Origin: Amoebophrya sp. A120
Lineage: Eukaryota > Sar > Dinophyceae > Syndiniales > Amoebophryaceae
NCBI GenBank assembly: GCA_905178155.1
Contig: CAJINV010000001.1
Span: 10,383,432-10,447,431, forward strand
Direction of reading: 5' to 3'
DNA: 64,000 nucleotides
Shown here: one piece after another, positions 54,001 through 64,000 of the stretch
Position numbering within the stretch: the first letter of the stretch is position 1
How the letters are laid out: each line of letters begins with the position of its first letter
Notes under the pieces: generated by a model
What the model saw: only the letters and a program-made list of their open reading frames with translations
Told to the model about the DNA's origin: nothing
The model's database searches: none
Made by a program: the position numbers and the translations under genes

Positions 54001-55678
54001 TCACTGTTTTTGGTGTACTATTGTTAGGGTAATTTAATATGAAGACCTCCCAAGTTTAGTATTTACCGCTGGACTTGGATTCTTGAAAATAATCTTCACA
54101 TACGAGTTTCGCCCTGATGATAGATGAGTCCTTTTTGAAAATGGAACCCATGTTGTTGATAAAGAATCCAGAATATAAAAACGAATCGAAGAGAAGAAAA
54201 TGCCTCTGATTACCGAAATTATTGACGCACCACGTGGCTCCGGCCGCGTTGTGAATTAAGGAACTTCACATTTTTGACACTGGAAATAGTACGTATTGAA
54301 CTTTACTTTATTCGGAAGAAAGAAGAGCAGGCGCAACAAAGTGAAAAATATTTCGCAAACAGACTCCCTCTCCCGCACAGAAGTTCTACAACTTGGAATC
54401 TCAATCGGCACCCGTGTCTGTCATCCAGGGAGATGTCGCATAGCCAGCCGCAGAACGAATGAGAAGCTCCAATTCTTTTTGACGCCCCAACATCGAGTGT
54501 AGCCTTTGTTTCTCCATGCCCTTGTCGTTGCTTCATTCGACTTCTACCTTGTAAGTTTATTATCGTATTTCAACACAACTTCCCCCCCTAGGCCTAGAGA
54601 TTGCAACGAGAATACACCGAAGTCGCCATCGACACCTCGATTTATGCACCAAGTTTTTTGTTTCGTTCGCCAAGTTTGAATTAGTGTTTTTGTTTTTAGC
54701 GCGTCGCTGAATTCATTATTAGTATTATTTCCGTTCGGTTCTTCTCGTTCTTTGCCTGTTGCTTACAAATTGTTTGTCTTTTCGTTCGCACGACTGAGCG
54801 AGTCGATCTGTCGCCGGCGGTCTCATACGACAAAACACGAAAAAGCGGACGACGATGAGCTGCACTAACATCTGGTTCTGATATTATACTAGCAAATTTA
54901 TTTACATCTTTTCTCACCTAACGTGCGTGTGTTGAAGAGTACACTGTTCTGATTGAAAAAATATATTTCCGGCAGACAAAACAAGCTTTTGAAGATCTTT
55001 AGATATATTCAAGTCGCATATTTCTACAGCTATAACACCACATCGATTAGATTGCTACGTATGAGGTGCTTTTAGGATTGTATCTGTTCAGAAAATGAAG
55101 CCCAAAAAAGAAACTGATGAATTTGAACAAACCACTGTATGGTAATCAACAGTTCTTAGCGTTTACTTTGTGGATTCCAAAATTTCCATTTCGTTGTCAG
55201 ATATCCGCGTTTTTTTCTCGTCGAAAACGCCTTTATTTTACGAGCTGCAACTACATCTCGTGACGTCGAGTGTATGTCAGATGTTCATCCTTGGTTGTTC
55301 GACCTGCCTATTGCAGAGAAGCAGACCAGCACTTCGTTGCTGACAATTATTTTGTTGGCCTTAGCGGCTCGCTCTGAATGGAGAGTCTTGGTGGTTTGAA
55401 GAATCACCTCTCGTCAGTCGATTCGTGATGTAATCGTTAGCGCAACCTGAAATTTCTACGTTCTTGGAGAGGGAGAGAGAGACGTCGCAGTCGCACTAAA
55501 CTGCCTCCTCACTACTCGTGGTGGTGGTGTTGTTGCCGTTCGGACCCGGACTTCGACTTTGGTAAATTGAAATAAAAACGTAGGAGCTACTGCATCCGCT
55601 AGCAGAAAGAAAAAGATGGATATGGATATGGATTTCAACAATGTATGCCTAGAAACAGAGAATTGAACAAACAGGAAG
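51028..55678. other. 4.65-kb gene-poor AT-rich region
   Basis: Only short ORFs without coding character. The longest (52889-53251) opens on TTG and is AT-rich; from ATG 53131 it would encode 40 residues. No TIR pairs, tRNA or rRNA signatures were recognised by eye. It may hold a long 3' UTR, an unrecognised ncRNA or spacer. Confidence 0.5.
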
Positions 55679-58041
55679 ATGTCGTGCATTTTTCAGTTCG
55701 GCAGACCTGCACGGAGCAGCCGTGTCGCTCTGAGAGTGTCCAGAACGATCTCCAAGTCGCTCCGCTTGCTGCTGCTTCTGAAATCAACCGCGATTCTACC
55801 TGTCGACCACGTGCAAGCGTACACGGGACGGTACCTGCGCAGAGAGAGAAACGGAGTAACAAGTTCCAAGAAACAGCAATACGAAACGGAGAATGTAGGT
55901 GATCAGGAGGAAGACACGACTTCGGCCATCGCAGACCAGGAAGAAATCGAGCCGATGCTATTTCTGGAGCACCCAACCCCAATGCCGCCACGGCACGACC
56001 AGCTGGACGATTCTGTTATACAGGTCAGAGCAGGTGGAGGAGCGCCAGGACAAAATATCGATGAAATTGCGCTGTCGCGACCTCCGTCGAAGAGGAGTAA
56101 AACCCGGCACCATTTGGTGAGGCGCTTAATGCGACCAAGATCCCCTACTTCCGCAGTGGCAGCACCTGCCACCACCCAGGGGGTTGCTCCTGCTTCGTGG
56201 TGGAATTGGTTTTACGGGCCAAGAACTACTACCGAGGTGGTCGACGAAGCAGATCGTCCTTATGATGTGGTTGAGGAAGAAGTTCTCGACGAACCCAGCC
56301 CCGTGGCTGCTTCTGAAGTTGTTGTACAACAAGAATATGAAGCTGCTCCGTCCTACAACGACCAGGAAGTTTACCTCGACGAGATGGAAGATGTCGGCGC
56401 TCCTTCTTACACAGCCTCCCGCACGCCGCGTCCACGCTACATCGTGCGGCGCAGTCAGCCGCATAAAAGCCTCGCTGTCATCAGAAGAGTCATTGTGCCG
56501 CGGCGGACTTCTTCTACGACGAGGGATCGCCCGCGTGTGGGCGAGGAAGAAATTCTCGTCGACGGTGATGGTTCTTACACTGATGGACAAGCTGAAGAAG
56601 CTGGCGATCGCAGCCCACGACGACCGGCGCATCAGGAACAAGTACCAGACCTGCACAATTCGTATTCCGCGGCTCGAAGCGACGGGGGCCACGACAATGA
56701 TGTTTTCACCCAGCGATCTTCTCAACAAGTTGCAAGGCACCTCTCGTCCGCAGGAGGACAACACCCGAACCCAACATCAGCATCTGGGTCTTCTTTTATC
56801 GAACAAACGCAGCGTGGAGACGAAGAAGGGAAGAAGGAACAAGGGTCTTCTACCGGGTCCGCTAGCGAAAACAAGGAAGTCCAAGCTTTCACGCGGGACA
56901 TCCGGCACCAGTTGCTCGCCTGCCGCACGCTCGCGGACAATACCCTGAAGAAGCAGCGCACCCAACTCGCCGCCCTCAGCCCGCAGCCGCTGAGCGAGGA
57001 TCAAGACACGGAGCGCGCGGCGAAGCGGCTCGAGCTTGAAAACACGATTCTGGATCGCGCGAAGCAGATCAACGCCGACACCGCCAGTATGTTGACCGTG
57101 GACCCGAAATCCTTCCGCATCAAAGCCATCGACAGCAGTAAAGCCATCGACAGTGTGGGGCTGGACGTTGACGGCAGTGCAAGTAGTACTCCTCTGCGGG
57201 AGGCGACGCAGAATGAACGAAAGTTATATGACCAGGCTCGCGAGCAGATTACCTCGGAACAGCGAGAGCAGATGAAGAAGCACCAGGACGACGACCGGGA
57301 AGCGATGTTGAACTGTTTGCAGGTCGGCTCAACAAAGTTGGAAGGTGGACGGGCAAGGGCAGAAGCAGAGACGGACGCTTCAAAGGTAAATTTAAGTCAA
57401 CAGGGATACTGATGTCGATTCTGGAAATGCTTTCACTCTTCAAACAAGCAGGGCGGGTTGGCAGCCAAGTACATCTTTGTACTTCTACTTTTATCCCTCA
57501 GAATGCTTTTGTAACTGTGACTGCAATTGTTTCAATTTCCGTTCCCACACAGAAAACTTCCTACCTTGAAGCGGTGCGAGAATTGGAAAACACGTGGAAG
57601 CTGTTGCACGCCCGCGACCAGGCGTTGCTGGCGAGTCAGCAGCTCGGCAATTTACGATCCAAGGCCCAAGACGCGGGGGAGCCGGAGCGATTTGTCGCCA
57701 AAAGAAGCTGGGAAGAGAGCGGGAAGATAAGGGATTCGTTTGAGAATTTTTACGAAAAAATCAAGCCATTCACCACCGCTGTGACGGGCGTGGTGAAGAA
57801 CCAACGGGACTTGCAGCACAACTTGGGCCGGTTCTCGCGCAACCTGCACGCGTCCGAACTCTCCCGCGACATGGAGGAAGAGCACTGGAAGCGGTTGCGC
57901 GACGCCCAGGAGGTGGATGCGTTCTACAAAATCGGGGACATCAGTCTCACCGGTCAGTACCAGCCACCCAAAGACCTGCCGAAAGACTACAATCCCAACC
58001 AGAGACAAATGTACGTGCAAGATTTCAAAGCGAGCAAATGA
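55679..58041 (+). CDS. Hypothetical protein with basic hydrophobic N-terminus and helical C-terminus, two exons
   Basis: Exon 1 is 55679-57385, with a GT-AG intron 57386-57552 (phase 0), and exon 2 is 57553-58041; 731 residues. The N-terminus is Arg/Ser-rich with LRLLLLLKSTAILPV at about 28-42, suggesting organelle targeting or a membrane anchor. Residues 60-400 are largely disordered, with acidic stretches and Arg-rich clusters. From about 400 onward the protein is helical and ordered (FTRDIRHQLLACRTLADNTLKKQ, AKRLELENTILDRAKQINAD). It ends with a conserved-looking domain in exon 2 (YLEAVRELENTWKLLHARDQALL, FENFYEKIKPFTTAVTGVVKNQRDL, QPPKDLPKDYNPNQRQMY). No known family recognised. Intron phase and composition support the gene model. 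Confidence 0.75.
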
Positions 58042-58696
58042 AGAAAGAGCTACTTGCAGAGAATGTCAAAAATGTATCGATTTCTTGTTTCTTGTTTTGG
58101 TGCTTGTACGGCCGTCGTGCGATTCAAATGAACTTTGCCTGTGCGACGAGCTTGTTGTGTCCAAAATCAAAGTGAAAACGTGAATGGGACCGGCTGCGGT
58201 CAAAATATTGCGTTTTGTATCTTTTCAGTGCTTGTTCGGGCGCTGACCTGTGCCTGTGCTGATTTCCGAGGCGAAAACCATATCTGTCTCTTTCTCTCTG
58301 TCTCTGCTGCACGTGCTAACCTCGTGTCGTTTTAGCTTGCCCGACAGCTGCTAAAAGCAAATTTTCCCTTGTACAATGAATGCGATCTCGTCCTCTTGAT
58401 TCGACGTTTTGCTTTCGTGAAGGTCGCTCGAGCAGGCTTTTCTTCCTGCCTCAGTTCTAGGTATCCTTGATTCGGTCGTGGCAGCAGAAACAGGGCATGA
58501 TCTAGTCATCTTCCATTTCGGTTCTATTTCTCTTCGTCTTCTTTGCTCAACATTCAGATTAAAAGCGTCACAGTGTTAGTGAAAACAGAGTTCAAGTATT
58601 TTACTACTGTTGTGAGCCAGGGTAAACAGGGGCCATTTCGTCCTCTTGAAGTTTTTTTTTTTAATTGAATACTCACATTAAAATTTTTCGACGCTC
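58042..58696. other. Intergenic, no gene seen
   Basis: T-rich; short ORFs only. A T-run and an AATTGAAT stretch lie just before the start of the Oxa1-like gene. Confidence 0.6.
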
Positions 58697-60978
58697 ATGC
58701 TGCTCGTTCGCACAGGTTCCTCTCGTTCCTGTAGCTCATCTTCCTCGTCTTCGGCTGGTGCCTACGCGAGGGCCCGAGGATGCACAAGCGCGCTACAAGA
58801 TCCCCAGCATGCAAAGAGCGTCAGATGCTTCTGGGCGGGGGCGTCTGCAAGCTGCAACAACCCAAGCTACGTGTCTGCCCGCGATTCCCACGTGTGTTGG
58901 CGACGCAGGTTCGATTTAGAGCAGGAGGAGGTAGCGTTTGCATATTCTCATCTCGACACCACTTCCGCTGGTGCGTCAGGTGGTGCAAGAACATACCACG
59001 GACATGCTGAGGTTGGAGGTGGAACCACGCCGACCACGGAAGGTTGCCTCGGAGCAAAAGTATTGCCAGATCCAGCTCCAGCTGCAATGCCACCTGATAA
59101 GCCGGTCTTCGACGACTCAATTGTCGCCGCAAACGGTAACAGCTCCAGCTCCATGTCATCCCTTGCCGATCTGTCGCCCCATTCGTCCATTGACGAGAAT
59201 CTGATGGAAAAGGTGATGCTAACGTGGAACAATACTGACCCCACCAGCAGCACCCTTGGCGACCCCTGGGTTGTCACCCAACTAGTGACGGACGGGTTCT
59301 ACACCCTCCACGACTCCCTTGGTCTCTCCTGGCCGGCGACGATTGTGGCCGGCAGTTTTCTTTTGAGAATCTCCGTTCTCGCCCTGCAGCTCCGCGCAAG
59401 GGGCAACATGACGAAGGTGCAGAAGCAGGTCGAGGGCGCCGGAGACTTGCAGCGAAAAGCGTCACGGAAGGCCAACGCCGGGGACAGTGAGGGCGCCGCG
59501 AGGCTGATTTCCGAAGCGCAGCGATTGACCCGGGAGGTGAAGCGGGCGAAGATCAAGTACGGCATGTTCGGCGTCACCTGGATGGGCTCCTACGTCAGTG
59601 CCATGGCCGCGCTCCGCCGCATGGCGTACGAGCCTTGGAACCACCCGAGTTTCGCAACGGAGCAAGCCTTCTGGTTCCAAGAGAGCCTCGCCTTACCGGA
59701 TGGAGTTGTGCTGCCGAGTCTAATCGCTGCCCTGGCATTGTCCATGTTGCGCTGCGTGTACTACCCCCTGCTGGAGCAGAAAGGTAAATGTATGATGACT
59801 TTGAGTTTGCGCTTGCTAACCTCAACGACGACGTCGAGGTGTAATTGTAAATGCTAAACTGCATGAGTGACTACTCACTTGACAAAGCAATCGCGTCAAA
59901 GACAACACCACAGCTCGCCAAGGCCCGGTAACAGTTCTCGGCCAGCCAGTGGACCTTCAGTCTTTCCTTCCTCTCCTCCGCCCGTTCGGGGTCACCGTTT
60001 GCGGCGTGTACGTTGCTTTTCTCTCTCCGTACTTCAGCGCAGGAAATACACTGTTCTACCTGTGCATACTATCCTACCACGGCCTGCAGCGAATCTTCGA
60101 GCAGTCAGGTTTTGCCAAGACGTATCTCTTGGGCGAAACAGCGGGGGCCACTGATAGCGGAGCTGCAATAGAGAACCGTGGACGGCAGGTACATTGATTC
60201 AGGAGCTGGTGCACGGACTATTCATTCGGTAGTTCTGCTTGTGGCTTAGCATCTACGTGTGGGTAGTGAGGGTGTGTGCGTGACTCAGACTGAGATTGAC
60301 GAATCATAATATTCCCAGGCAATTGCGGCTTCCGGTCTTAAGACCCACCGGTCGAGACTGACTGGCGCGCAACCGACGTCTTCGAATCAAGAAGACACGG
60401 AGCAGCAGGTGGAGCATCCTCCGATCTCCTCGCCACTGGCTGCCTTTATGCCTCTTTCCATGAATTGGAACAAGCGGGGGCGCTATCTTCCCGGCGGTAA
60501 CGCCGGGGCCGACTCCAAGCCCGCGAGCTCCTCGCTGAGTGTGCCACTGGCTCTGCGCTACGACGTGAGGGCCGCCCATCGCGTGCTAGAGGAGCAGTGT
60601 GCGAAACTGCAGCTTCAAGGGGACGCGCTCGAGAAAGAACGGCACCTGTTCAAAACCAGTAGGCTCTGGCAGCAGCTGTTCACGATGTACCAGAAGACCT
60701 GTGAACGGAAAAGCCGCCACATCAAGACCTTCGCCTTCCACAAAAACCACTACCAGGGCTCGTGCAAAAAAGCGGCACTCTTCCATTTGCGGCAGCGCAT
60801 TCTGGGCTACACGGCGGCCGCGACATCGCCGGAAACCATTCCTGCCCTTGTGCGAAGTCGGAATCGTCCATTGATCACAGCGCGGCCCAGGGAGGCGCCA
60901 CTCTTGCGGGGCGCACAACTGGCCGCCGCTCCAGAGGTGGCTGCACATGAAAGTGCAATGGCAGGCGCAGGATATTAA
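58697..60978 (+). CDS. OXA1: Oxa1/YidC/Alb3-family membrane insertase, probably mitochondrial
   Basis: Exons 58697-59783, 59914-60188, 60319-60978. The introns are GT-AG (130 nt each) with matching phases; the CDS is 2022 nt, 673 residues. The Arg/Ser-rich, acid-poor first 45 residues fit a mitochondrial presequence. The insertase core starts near residue 200: FYTLHDSLGLSWPATIVAGS, LRISVLALQLRARGN (first membrane span and the conserved basic stretch), and a long charged matrix-type hairpin (about 235-285). YGMFGVTWMGSYVSAM follows at 288, LPSLIAALALSMLRC at about 339, and a final LSPYFSAGNTLFYLCILSYHGLQRI near 395-420, matching the family's last hydrophobic pair. A 220-residue C-terminal extension follows, with coiled-coil character (VLEEQCAKLQLQGDALEKERHLF). 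In Oxa1 the C-terminal tail binds mitoribosomes; a similar role is inferred. Confidence 0.82.
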
Positions 60979-61482
60979 TGTTCGCAGAAAATTAAACTGG
61001 ACGATGTAACATCTTCGCGCCTTTCAATTGCAATGACGCCGGTGTCACTTAACAATACAAATGCAAGCTGCCAAGTCTGTCAGTGAGCGCGCATCTACTT
61101 TGCAGATTTTGTCTAGTCTAAAACGGGAATACGAAGTAGAGCTCCGTTCCTCTACTATCTCGTCCGTTGTTCATACCTCCTATTCGTGAGATAGTACTTC
61201 GTGTACAAGTACCCTGACTGCATTGGCAGTGCATGTGAGAGCTAAGGGGCGGGAGATGTAGAGTGTGTGTGTACAGAGAACGAGGGTCCTGCTTAAAGGT
61301 TGAGGTTGTCGGGATTGTCCGACTCTTGAGCGAAAATTTCAATTTGCAAGGCGCACATGCAACCTGACTGTGTCCTTTTGCCCCGGGGGCGTGTTGCTCG
61401 CATGCATGGCGCACGGGACCTTGATCATGACAGGTCGGAGTCCTCTTAGTTTCGTTTCTTTTGCAATCACTGTGGCGGAGCG
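60979..61482. other. Intergenic, no gene seen
   Basis: About 500 bp with no coding frame on the + strand; minus-strand frames overlapping the next gene are shadows. No RNA gene recognised. Confidence 0.6.
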
Positions 61483-63544
61483 ATGGCTTCGTCGCCAATC
61501 GACTCCGTCGGCGGGGCCGTGACTGCCAATGACGACAGTGCCAAGGAAGCCGTGACCGCCATGCAGTCCCCCGAAGTGGCCGACAAGCCGGCGTCGCCGG
61601 ATGCGCCGGCCGGTGCGGCGGCGGCGCTCGAGGACATCGAATTGACCGAGGAGAGCCCAAAGGCTGCAGCGGCGGCAGAACCAACTCCGGCTGACAGCAC
61701 AGCTGGTGGAGGGGCTGGGGCTGGATCATCAGCAGATGTCCAGTCAGAAGACCACCCCTTGATCTTCATCGCGGTCAACCCTTCGTCGGGGAACAAGAAG
61801 GGAGCGGACTACGTCAAGGTGGGGGAGCCCATCGGGGAAACCGGAGTGCGGAAACTGGACTTGGACGTACAGGTAAACAACGCGAAAACGGTGACGCTGC
61901 TGATTTTCAACATCAAGGAAGGAAAGCCGAGCAACAAGCCCGGGTTCCAACACCTGAAGCGCGTGGTCGAGGCCAGCAGTCTTGATTTACCCACAAGGAT
62001 AATCGTCGCGGGAGGGGACGGAACCATCACGTGGGCCGTGGAAGAGATGGATGCGCATGGGGTATTAGAACGATGTTCTTAACTTGATGTTTTTCGTGGT
62101 TACCAGCTGTTCTTGTTTCATCGATTGCGAAGTGCTGCCCTTATCTAACTATTTTTGTTGGTTCTTCGCAATCACCCCCAGATTCCCTCCGAGCAAGTCC
62201 TTCTGGGTGTGAAAGCCTTTGGCACGGGCAACGACTTCAGTCGAAGCTACAACTGGGGTAAGGGAAGTCCCAGCGACGTGATTGGGGGTTCGACCTTCAA
62301 AGTGCTGAAAAAGGATGTCTCTATGTGGTTGACCGCGAAGACCGCACCGCACGACATCTGGGGATTGGAAATCGAGACGCACGAGGGCGGGAATTTCAAA
62401 TACGTCACGGGCTACAACCAGAAGGGCATCAACGACGGCCTTTGCGCGCAGCACCGCATCGTGGATGTGGACGGAGGGGGGAAGAAGTCGACGAAAACCA
62501 TGTGCAACTACTTCTCATTCGGGCCAGAATCCAGGGTGGGCATGGGGTACTGTTGATAAGGTGATTTCTTAGAAAATTTCCATATGCAGCACGATATTGC
62601 TCTAGTTATAGCCTTGTTAGTCCTCTTAATAGGCTCAGAAATAGAGAATCGGCGGAGCTTGCGTATCTATTAATTCTAACAGCATGGAGCGACGGCGAAA
62701 AGCGAGCTGGGCCGGCAATCAGCTGATGTATGGTTTCTCCGGTTTATCGACGATGTGCTGCAAGAAGAGTCCAAAGCTGAAGGATGTGGTTACCAACGCC
62801 GTAGAAACCCTTCCGGATGGAACACCAAAGGTTATTTTTCAAACCGACACCCCACCACCGAAAAAGCCCACAGACCCTCAACCCGATGGGCCATACCTGC
62901 GGCGGTGGCCAGCGACGTTCGCAATCCTGAACACGGACACCATGATTGCCGGTCAGCACATCTGGGACCGCACCGGCGCGCGACTGGCGGTGAAGGGGGA
63001 AGGAGAGCAGAGAGAGACGCTGATGCAAGGAGTCCACAAGATGGGCGACGGGAAACTGAACATGATGACCTGGCGGACCATGCAACAGTTCAACTGCGAC
63101 GCCGTCTGCGGGCTCTGCTGCAGCTGCGTAAAACAAGAACTCCACTTTTCCTCGTGCATGATTTCGTTGTTGGTGTTGTATATTTGCATGCTGAAGTTCT
63201 GTTCCACAAGTTGATGTTGAGGATGAGGACTACGGTGCTTAGGATATGCCTTTTTTTGCGGCGGAACTTAGGAGTAAGTTCAAGCTGCCGAAGCAGAAAT
63301 GTCGTGAAGTGGAACACGATACAACGAAAAACAGGTATGCTGTGGCTTGCGCGGTAGCAACCGCCTTGCGAGCATCGGGAATCCCGTGACCATCAACTTC
63401 CGGGACAAGGAGCAAGCCAACTACCGAAAGGAGGGGCGGATCTACATGCAGATTGACGGGGAGTACTTCATCTGCCAGTATCCAAAGGCCATTAGGATCA
63501 AGCACCGGGAAAAGTTGCATGTCTTGGACAACCGCTCCAGTTGA
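61483..63544 (+). CDS. Diacylglycerol kinase (catalytic and accessory domains)
   Basis: Exons 61483-62061, 62182-62546, 62683-63127, 63335-63544; the introns are GT-AG and in phase. 532 residues result, or 553 if a 63-nt in-frame exon at 63211-63273 (before GTAAGT) is included. An Ala/Pro/Glu-rich head (1-85) is followed by the DAGK catalytic domain: LIFIAVNPSSGNKKG, then VAGGDGTITW with the nucleotide-binding GGDGT at 177-181, and FGTGNDFSR from F206. The accessory domain follows: YNQKGINDGLCAQHR, FGPESRVGMGMERRRKASWAGNQLMYG, and near the end GNPVTINF and YMQIDGEYF, the usual last strands. It phosphorylates diacylglycerol to phosphatidic acid. No C1 or EF-hand regulatory modules are visible, so this is a minimal form. 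A cysteine cluster (CGLCCSC) sits at the end of exon 3. Confidence 0.88.
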
Positions 63545-64000
63545 GCTGCAAAATGAAGACATGGTGCGTGATTCGGGGATTCCCACCACTTCAACTTCTG
63601 CGCGCACACTACACAGAAGTGAAGACGAAGAGACACTACATGCTCATGCACTTGCATGTAGTTGGGGTTTCTGAAGAAAGTTCGAAGTAAACTACACAGG
63701 TTTCATCTTGGTTGTGAGCAGAAGTAATAATTGGAACTACGATCATAACAGAAAAGGTCACTCTCACTGCGAAAGCCTGTTGCTGCTGCAGAGGCAACGA
63801 ACGAAGGTTAACCTGGTCGAATCCAAGCTGAATTCGAATTGTAGAATTGATAGCTTTTTTTATTGATAGTAGTGATTATGATGCTGAAGATGCAACAGCG
63901 TTGCTCTTGGCGGCTCCTGGTGTGCTGAAGTACCAAGAAACCTTTTGGCAAGGAGAAAATCAATACTATGTATACCGAGGTCGGTAGTTTCACAGCATTG
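63545..64000. other. 3' flank, no gene seen
   Basis: Short ORFs only up to the window edge. Probably the 3' UTR of the kinase gene and spacer. Confidence 0.55.

Noticed and set aside
1-64000. Dinoflagellate spliced-leader sequence (ending TTTTGGCTCAAG)
   Set aside because: No match was noticed on reading. SL genes may lie elsewhere, so absence here neither supports nor rejects the taxonomic inference.

Overview
The window looks like nuclear DNA of a protist, most probably an alveolate close to the parasitic dinoflagellate genus Amoebophrya (Syndiniales). It carries intron-rich eukaryotic genes: a DNA polymerase epsilon B subunit, the SSU-processome protein UTP7, a BMT5-type rRNA methyltransferase, an Oxa1 insertase and a diacylglycerol kinase. 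All recognisable genes lie on the + strand, as in unidirectional dinoflagellate gene arrays. Some introns are short transposon-like units with terminal inverted repeats (TIRs) and 5-bp target-site duplications (TSDs). These are introner elements, a hallmark reported for Amoebophrya. The taxonomic call is an inference; no rRNA or spliced-leader sequence is present to prove it. All exon structures were read by eye from splice consensus, phase agreement and reading-frame closure.

Layout. 1-5032: 3' part of a large coiled-coil gene with one introner element and a 692-bp TIR-bounded intron. 5696-6608: unknown protein. 7238-8224: BMT5-like methyltransferase. 8789-9697: unknown protein with a hydrophobic N-terminus. 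10363-12357: UTP7. 13076-15001: Ser/Thr/Gly-rich basic protein. 15671-18807: POLE2. 19418-21469: unknown 683-residue protein. 22728-26072: divergent protein kinase in six exons. 26309-26912: small unknown protein. 27801-28890: a 29-bp minisatellite built on an 18-bp palindrome. 29606-33265: Clp-type AAA+ ATPase with signal peptide and membrane segments. 34821-41283 and 45776-51027: two tandem paralogous Cid1/TUTase-type nucleotidyltransferases separated by about 4.5 kb of gene-free DNA that contains another copy of the introner element. 51028-55678: gene-poor DNA. 55679-58041: unknown basic/coiled-coil protein. 58697-60978: Oxa1-like insertase. 61483-63544: diacylglycerol kinase.

The main observation is a set of four short mobile elements: 2663-2923, 38390-38669, 38721-38976 and 43799-44075. 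Each is flanked by a perfect 5-bp duplication. Three interrupt coding sequence, and removing the element plus one copy of the duplication restores the reading frame exactly. The fourth lies outside any gene and is a reverse-oriented homologue of the first. Two elements with different TIRs sit 46 nt apart in one gene. None of the three genic elements offers a GT-AG pair at its duplication boundary, so their splicing must be non-canonical, while nearly all other introns here are GT-AG.

Functionally the window mixes ribosome biogenesis (BMT5-like, UTP7), replication (POLE2), RNA tailing (two TUTases), mitochondrial biogenesis (Oxa1) and lipid signalling (DGK). There is no obvious operon-like logic. 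The intervals between genes are about 0.5-1.5 kb, apart from two gaps of about 4.5 kb around the second TUTase.
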